From: Sipunculus nudus
Lineage: Eukaryota > Annelida > Sipuncula > Golfingiida > Sipunculidae
Reading direction: 5' to 3'
Assembly: GCA_026874595.1 (NCBI GenBank)
Contig: CM049308.1
Span: 20,807,867-20,871,866, forward strand
DNA length: 64,000 bases
Positions 53,100-64,000 of this stretch are shown in pieces; positions within the stretch are counted from its first letter, which is position 1; the number at the start of each line of letters is the position of its first letter. The notes beneath the pieces are model-generated. The model had not been told where the DNA came from. It made no database searches and worked only from the letters and a program-made list of their open reading frames with translations. Both the position numbers and the translations under genes were made by a program.

Positions 53100-53900
53100 A
53101 TTAGAGTCCCGCTTGACAAGCGGTGACCTATAGTGATAACCGTGTCAGTCCGTCTTTCCGTCCTTCCTTCCTTCCGTCCTCCATTCAGTGACACTTTATT
53201 TCGCACGCGATAACTCAACAACAACACATTTTAGCTTTCCAAAATTCACAAAGATTGGTACATACAATGGGCTCCAAACCTATTGAATTACAGACCTGTC
53301 GGAATAGCAATATGACCGCCACAGCCCAATCGCTGATTTTCTTTCGCGCGATAACTCAACAACAACATACTTCGTAATTCCCAAATTCACATGGATGATT
53401 GGTACCTTTAAGGATACCATCCCTGTCGAGTTACAGGTCTGTCCGAATTCCATTATGGCTGCCAGAGCATAATGGTTGATTTTCTTTCGCACCCGATATC
53501 TCAACAAGAACATGCATGAAATTTATCATTTTCTCAGGGATCATTGGTGCCTATCCGGACTCAATCCTTATTAAATTACAGACCTGTCGGAATTCCAAAA
53601 TGGCTCCTAGAGCACAATTGAGGATTTCTTTTAAGCGCGATATCTCAACAAGAACATGCTTGATCTTTCTCATTTTCAAAGAGATGATTAGTACTTAAAA
53701 GGGCTTCATATCGATCGAATTGCAGACCTGTCGGAATTCCAATATGGCCACTAGAGCACAATAATTCAACAAGAACATGCTTGACCTTTCTCAAATTCAC
53801 ACGGATTATTGATGAGGGCTTCTGAAATACAGACATGCTCAAAATCAAAGATGACAAACAGAGTACAATCGGTGATTTTCTATTGCACACATTATTCCAG
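53100..53900. repeat. GTCC array + tandem repeat of about 140 bp
   Basis: 'gacctatagtgataaccgtg' leads into a GTCCGTCTTTCCGTCCTTCC array (53145-53185), then about five units marked by 'cgcgata.ctcaacaa.aaca' at about 53209, 53343, 53489, 53633 and 53759, each also carrying 'ttacagacctgtcggaattcc'. The CTATAG-to-GTCC module resembles the other modular loci, but the flanking hairpin is not evident. Confidence 0.75.
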
Positions 53901-54095
53901 ACATATCTTCTTTAATATTATTCGAACCAGTAGATTATTTTCCCTCGTGCATATGGATAAAAACCTGTTTCTGGTGGTCATATTTTTCAACTTTAACCTA
54001 AACTTAAACTTTAACCTTTTCATCCATATGAAAACTAGTCCAGCACTACCAAAAATGCGGCGCAATCTGAGGACCATTGTCCGACCACATCTAGA

Positions 54096-54096
<1 letters not shown>

Positions 54097-54136
<40 letters not shown>
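54097..54136. repeat. (TA)n microsatellite
   Basis: A TA run of about 40 bp. Confidence 0.95.
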
Positions 54137-54140
<4 letters not shown>

Positions 54141-54739
54141 AAACGGACACACACACCAAAAAGAAACATTACCAGGCAGGAACTGGTACATACTCAGGTT
54201 ATGAGGGTTTCCATCACGTCTTTGACATTGCTTCATTAGAAAAGCCCAGAGAAATATTCTTAACAATAATAAAGTTAACAACCTCCATGCCACCGTCATG
54301 ATGTCTTGCATTGTTTAAAGGGTATTGTGGAGCCGTAAATAGAATTGTCATTTTGCCAGCCCTGCCCTTTAATAATTTCGGTCCAGCTTATGTTGTAATA
54401 AACAACACGTTTATGATATTCCTAAGGTTATGCAGAAATCATCACCCTTAGGCACAGGAGCGACATCTATTGGGCACTCGTTGAACCCCTGTCCTTGTAT
54501 TTTCATGAGACATCAGGTTACCAAATTACATTCCCGTGCAGGCTGGGCGTTGGCGGCAGATATGTTTTTTTTTTTTTATAGTCAGAGTTATTAATAATTA
54601 AAAGAGTCGTCCAGCCTTTGTGTACACACAACCGAACAGACCAAACAAGTACTTGCGTAAATATTAAATTTGCGCACAGTTGGGACACTCGAGGGCCCTC
54701 CTTTTCATTAGTCCTGTTTGTAATTAACGCATCTATATT

Positions 54740-54740
54740 A

Positions 54741-54802
<62 letters not shown>
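54740..54802. repeat. (TA)n microsatellite
   Basis: A TA run of about 63 bp. Confidence 0.95.
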
Positions 54803-54807
<5 letters not shown>

Positions 54808-57800
54808 CACTAATAATTATAATACTTACTTTAATACAACATTAAATGAATTAAACCGTAGTAAATAACACATAAGACATTAGGCGAGGATTTGTAAGGT
54901 AACATGTTTCTGTAGTTTTGTTTACATATGTATCATTATGTAGGCTTTCAACTATCTAGAACAAAAAAGTAAGGGAGGAGTTATCGTCTGATATTTTGTA
55001 AGAGTATCAACATTAGCCATAAAATGGAGGCGTCAATAGAATTCCCATTATGTGAGAGACTGAAATGCTAACAGAAAAAGAAATACAAACAAATATATGC
55101 CAGCTATGTAAACACATATACATAAAGCTCTTTCGTATTTTTATACCATTGCAAAGATACTCTTTAGTAAGAGAAGCCACTTCACTCAATTTATGTTCTC
55201 ATGAGTAGCGTTTCTTAAACCATATAGTACGCACTAAACTTGGGTACCTCGTTTTTTCCAAGAACTGCAAGATAACTATATATACAATGTATAGATAATT
55301 AATAAACTATGAATTCAGACTGTCAAAAAATATCTCTCTTCACATTTCAAGATAATACCGTCAATCAGTTTATAATTCCTTCACTATATTCTTAATAATG
55401 TATCAGTTATTTAAATCTTAAACTCACATTGACATACATGTGTCCATTACCTCATTGATTTTTTTTTAAATGATAGCCTATCATGTTACTGATATTTGAA
55501 ATAAAACGTGCTTTCCAATTATAAATTTTTAAAAATTAGCATAGTTTATATTCGTACAATAAAAATATACAGGCATTATACATGATGACAGTATGTCTGC
55601 GCATCAAGCGATGGCCCTAGAGCTTCTCATACACTGGTTAATCCCATAACTGATTTTATCCGAAACTGCAAGACTTTAGTCTTTGATCCTATTTGTTCTT
55701 TCATTTTGGTCTGTTTTCGGAGTACTTTCTTTAACAGGATAGAACTGCGCATATCATAACGAGTACGTAGTTTCCAACTAATCAATAGTTTTTTTTCCAA
55801 TTGCTTCGTTGGGCCTTACCTGGTTTCTTAAAGCTAGCTATTCACCTATATTTGCTGTAGAATTTATGTGTTGGCTTACTCTGCGTACGTACATATAAAT
55901 ACACAGTATATATAATTGATGTTCAGAATAAAAATTTTTTAACGCTCTTATGGCCAATTTACGACAAATTCTGGTAAGCCGTATCTTGCAACCAATAGTA
56001 CGATCACATAAATCATGTCAGTTAACGTATTCGATTTCATGAAGGTGCCTTCTGTTCATTCGTTATGTGCGTCAACACATTTCAGTGCATGCCGACCTTG
56101 TATAAGAGCAAAATCTAAATAATTATCCCATTGACTCTCAAGAAATTCGCATGGATTGTTTTACGTTTGCTTTGGTTCCTTCTGCTTTTCGTGTCACACT
56201 TTCACATTTTCTAACAACTTGCTAAAGATTAACATCTATATGTGACTACACGAAGTATTTCATTTCTTACTTAACGCAGAGAGAGCCACCCTGGTACAAT
56301 TCCTTCCTTCAAGGTATTGGTTTTACTGAGAATAGGTAATTTCTCTCCCCAAAGAATAAAACCATCGTTCACATTCAGCTCGTCCCTTTTCATGAAATAA
56401 ATGTGCAATTATCATTTGAATTGCTTGTTAATCATTCAACATACCTTAGGTGACTAACCGTGCATCACTCTTGGACGATTTCACTATACTTAAAAAAATA
56501 TTGTAATAGGGTTCACCGATTCAACGTAGGAGTTGTAACAACCATTTAATGTTTAATTCGCGTAAGACAAATCAAATGTACAGGGACCCTTTTCTATACC
56601 TGACGTCAATTAAATAAGCAGAATCTCTTTGATCTATCACAGAAAATAAGCCAAAACAGAATTTTTTTCTGTTTATTGAGAGCATAGAATAAATTGTTTT
56701 GAGGCCTTAGTGTTTTTATTTCGTCTGTTGTTACCAAACTGATATTAAAGATGTCATAATCCTCTGATTAAGATGAGCATTAAGATGCTCATGACTGTTT
56801 CATGAGGTAAGTCCTAAGAAGGATATGCAGTCTTTCAACACCACAATAAGCAATGGGTTGCCAGACTTATATTCCCAGTGCATTAGGTTATTCACGATCT
56901 GGAATTCAAGACCGAAGAAACATTTGTTAAACTTGATATGAAAATATAATAGATATGATAGAAAATATGAAATTACTGAAGATGTTTATGCTTTATCGAG
57001 CAGCGACAGGTTGCTGTAGTCAAGACTACAGCCCTGCGCGCTCCTTAAGTGTATTATTGAATGCGCCAACAGACGTGATGCCACCAAGCCAAGCAGGGAG
57101 CCGCGAGAGACCACCATCGCATTCGCTTTTTCTAAGGGTCAGATCTTAATACTCATGTAATTTGTGGCATTCGGCATAATAGTCGTGATGATTGGCCAGA
57201 AGACGGTCGTGACTTATGACGTAAGCAAGCAATGACGTCATTGAGTTCTATGACGTCATGACTCTCTCCAAATATGGCCATATCGTCACCTGCTTAACGT
57301 TCCAGTGTAAGCAAAAATGCAATAGACCCCAAAAACACCAGAGCTCATTCCGGGCTTTTTACGCATTTGCCCGAAATTTAATCAATTGTACCGTGTATCA
57401 TTGCCGAGCTATCCTGAAAATTCATCAAACTCCGTTAACAACGAACAACCGTGTCGGTTCCATCTGGCACTTTATAATTCCTATTTATTATCTCGTAGGG
57501 ACTGGCGTTTGTTTGAAATAGCAAGGGTTTAGCTTGGTCATTATGCACCAGTAGGCTTAACATGCTGTTTGGTAATACTTTCTTGGCTTGCGTGTATCAG
57601 GGTATATTTTAACGTGCAGTTGACCCATAATGGTGCAGTTGCAATGGGACTCATTCTTTATTACCTTTTAGGCGTCTGCACACATACACACCCTCTGGTG
57701 ACGTATACATGGAATATAAAGGTTTTCTGGCAACTTCCTTTATGACATAGCGGGTCCTTCTATACATACGGTCGACATAGCTGTTATATTGGAATAAGAA

Positions 57801-58540
57801 ATAGTCTGTAAGAACAATTCAGTAACACTAGGCAATGTTGATTATATGTTATTATTCTTATACAATATTAAAGAAAATCTCCCTCAATTATATAGCTTGA
57901 TAAGGAGACGAGAATGCAGTAGTGTGAGAAAGTGAGTATGTCTGGATTCGTGCATAAGGGGGAGGGGGAGCCACCGATTTTATTTTCCTGAGCGACTGAC
58001 ATCGGTTTCGGGGCAATTTGAGCGACGGGTAGGCTATATTTATGAATCATTATCATTAGTATTTACCCGTTGTACATTGTGTTTATATGGTCCACTCTAA
58101 AATGAAATAAATATTCCTACATTGAGAAGTCTAAAAAACGCCATTGAAACCCAGTTAACATTTTGAGGTACATTGGTCACCAGGTACCATATACAGGAAG
58201 ACTGACATCAGAAGTAATAAAATTTGCACTGAAGTTTTTTATTAAAAGAAGACACCCTTGTTTGCACTCACCTCCTACACAATGCCGTTACGTGATGTCG
58301 TAAAAGTGTCATTAAATCTCTTTCCAGGAGAGCTTTGGACCAATGAGCAACAATTAAGTTTGAATTCCTATATATTTTTATGACTTAAGCTTATCGCTAA
58401 GTGGTATAATACGTGTGTCCGTGGTTTATCAATGGCCATTTTGCAATAAGCCCCCAAACACTTCTTAAAGTTGCTGCCTAGGAAGGATCAGGGTTTTGAC
58501 GTACTTGCACATTCTAAACTGGTTAAATTATATCAGGAAA

Positions 58541-62329
<3,789 letters not shown>

Positions 62330-62984
62330 GTAGGCACAACTGCCGATAGCCTAATCTTACAGGAATGTAGACCAGGTTGCTCTTCTTCTCATCTAGTCTT
62401 AAAACACGAGAACTATTTAAACAATATAAATAAAGTGAGCAACGAGCCTGTCATTTTTTAAGATTAATCTAAGCGCCAATAATTAAACAACGTATCCAAA
62501 ATAACAGATGTTATGCCGAGCATTCTACGCAGTGGCATGTGAAGTTATCATTTTTCGCTATGACCGAAAGGGACGACCCATGTGGATATGGCAGATGTTC
62601 CCGCCGGTCTAGATAACTGGAATATGTAAAGAAATTCTGATTCAGCGCCATTTGTAATGGCTGGGCTAAGACATGTACCGCTGAATGGCAACAACATGCC
62701 TTACGATTAAACAGACGGACATGCATGCATATTGGCAAACACTGATTGACAAACTATGAAGTCAAACTAAATATATATGTATAAAATTTAATAATCATAC
62801 TTAAAGCATGCCAACAGATACGTCCGGTCCGGTCCAATGTTATAGTTTAATGTAAATTCGTTTCCCATTTGGGCATTAAATGGAAGTATGCAGTTGTAAC
62901 TCTTGGTTTGTATAGTTCTAATTTCAGAATTGTGCCAATTTGACCTATCCATGAACTCTATGTGACCTTAATCACATATTTATT

Positions 62985-63205
62985 CAATGATTAATTATAA
63001 GCAGAGCAGTTACGAGTAACCAATTAAGTAACCGTTGGCAAAGTAAACGGTCAATCACCCCACTAGCAAAAAAAAAATAATTGCATAATTTGGACAACTC
63101 TCCCAAACAGAACACGTGTAGTCTGCACCAGTGCCTGTGTCGACATGTTTTCTGGGATATATTTATACAAAGGAGACAGCATAAAAATTATAGGCCAATG
63201 TGTTG
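62985..63205 (+). repeat. Dispersed repeat copy (partner of 34140-34580)
   Basis: The uninterrupted copy of the repeat in channel intron 2, including 'aattgcataatttggacaac' and 'gtgcctgtgtcgacatgtt'. Non-coding. Confidence 0.5.
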
Positions 63206-63344
63206 AAGAAATCATTCCGCTGACTACCTACTGAACTAGAATACGGGTAGTCGACAAGCGACTACGTGGATCCGCCAAAATCAGAGAATGACGGGTGAAG
63301 TGAGGCATGGATTGAGTGGCAAGGTGAAACACACATCACATAAA

Positions 63345-64000
63345 CATGATTGTAGGTGGCGCCACCTTTTATTTGAACGAGAAACTATCCAAGATATATA
63401 CAAATGCAAAATTTCATGTGGAAAAGTCAAACCACTGCAGAGATAAGAGTGATTTTATCCCACAGCAGACAAACAGATGGACGCTGTTCAAAAATGGCTG
63501 CCGGTGGTACCACAATTTTTGTGTATGTTATAAAGATATCCAAGGGCTACATTTATGTAAATTTTTTTTCCTGATTGGTCAAACGAGTCCAGAGATATAA
63601 GCATTAATGTCTGCAGCATGAACGTGAAAGTAGGTGGCACCACCTGTCATAAAATCAAGAAAGCTATGCGGGATGTATACGCATGTCAAATTTCAGGTGA
63701 ATTAGTCAAACCACTGCAGAGATATGATTGATTTTAACCTAAGGCAGACAAACAGATGGACGCTGGGCAAAAATGGCTGCAGGTGGCGCCACCATTCTTG
63801 TGTATGTTATAAAGCTATCCAAGGGCTACATTTGTGTGAATTTTTTTTCCTGATCGGTCAAACGGTTCCCGAGATATAAGCTTGGATGTCTGCAGCGTTA
63901 ACGTGAATGTAGGTGGTGCCACCTGTCATAAAATCAAAAAGCTATCTAGGATGTATACGCATGGCAAGTTTTAGGTGAATTAGTCAAACCACTGCAGAGA
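63345..64000. repeat. Tandem repeat, unit about 279 bp, running off the window
   Basis: Units start at about 63352, 63630 and 63909 with 'gtaggtggcrccacct'. Each contains 'gtcaaaccactgcagagat', 'aaacagatggacgctg' and 'ctatccaagggctacattt'. The palindrome GGTGGCGCCACC or near variants occur at 63355, 63633, 63782 and 63912. It lies downstream of protease exon 3, presumably in intron 3; the open frame across it is a repeat artefact. Confidence 0.85.

Larger units (their letters stand above)
53901..58540. other. Intergenic, no gene recognised
   Basis: Holds (TA)n runs at 54097-54136 and 54740-54802 and otherwise AT-rich unique-looking DNA. An open stretch at 56955-57149 has no family motif. A phrase shared with 14820-14880 (TTTTAACGTGCAGTTGAC) lies at about 57607. 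Confidence 0.4.

Noticed and set aside
63346-63600. 84-codon open frame that might have been the next protease exon
   Set aside because: It lies in a tandem repeat with a 279-bp period and lacks the protease Asp-loop motif (DIALL-like).

Overview
The window is eukaryotic and almost certainly animal. Its coding sequence is broken into short exons with matching splice phases. The introns and intergenic DNA are AT-rich and full of (TA)n tracts, homopolymer C/G runs, fold-back elements, tRNA-derived SINEs and tandem arrays. A C-type lectin, a chymotrypsin-like protease and a DEG/ENaC channel, together with this repeat style, suggest a lophotrochozoan invertebrate, probably a mollusc. The species is an inference; no bacterial or viral gene is visible.

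Three genes can be built from the sequence, all on the + strand. (1) A small secreted C-type lectin at 14475-17088, with three or four exons. (2) A complete 12-exon DEG/ENaC cation channel at 30384-44426, coding for 953 residues. All eleven junctions keep frame, and the model contains the His-Gly gate motif, TM1, FPAVTICN, the cysteine-rich extracellular domain and a GAS selectivity filter in TM2. Exon 11 (42789-44074) adds a stretch of roughly 430 residues between the CPVPC motif and TM2 that ordinary family members lack. It is rich in N-glycosylation sequons, has ten cysteines and ends in a coiled coil. This is the most striking object in the window. (3) The first three exons of a secreted trypsin-fold serine protease from 58541, carrying the catalytic His; the rest lies beyond the window. 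No functional link between the three genes is visible.

Layout: 1-1160 tandem repeat ending in a hairpin module; 2878-7919 nested fold-back elements; 8392-9605 hAT-like MITEs and a SINE tail; 10964-12795 two fold-back elements with TA duplications; 14475-17088 lectin; 18086-19015 tandem array with a hairpin module; 19016-26430 no recognisable gene; 26430-30080 three diverged copies of a repeat of about 600 bp; 30384-44426 channel gene; 44525-44930 SINE; 45000-49050 no recognisable gene; 49050-50630 and 53100-53900 further tandem arrays with GTCC-rich modules; 54000-58540 no recognisable gene; 58541-62329 protease exons with a MITE in intron 2; 63350 to the end, another tandem array.

Splice sites and gene models are read by eye from phase, consensus and family motifs. 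No transcript evidence or database search was available.
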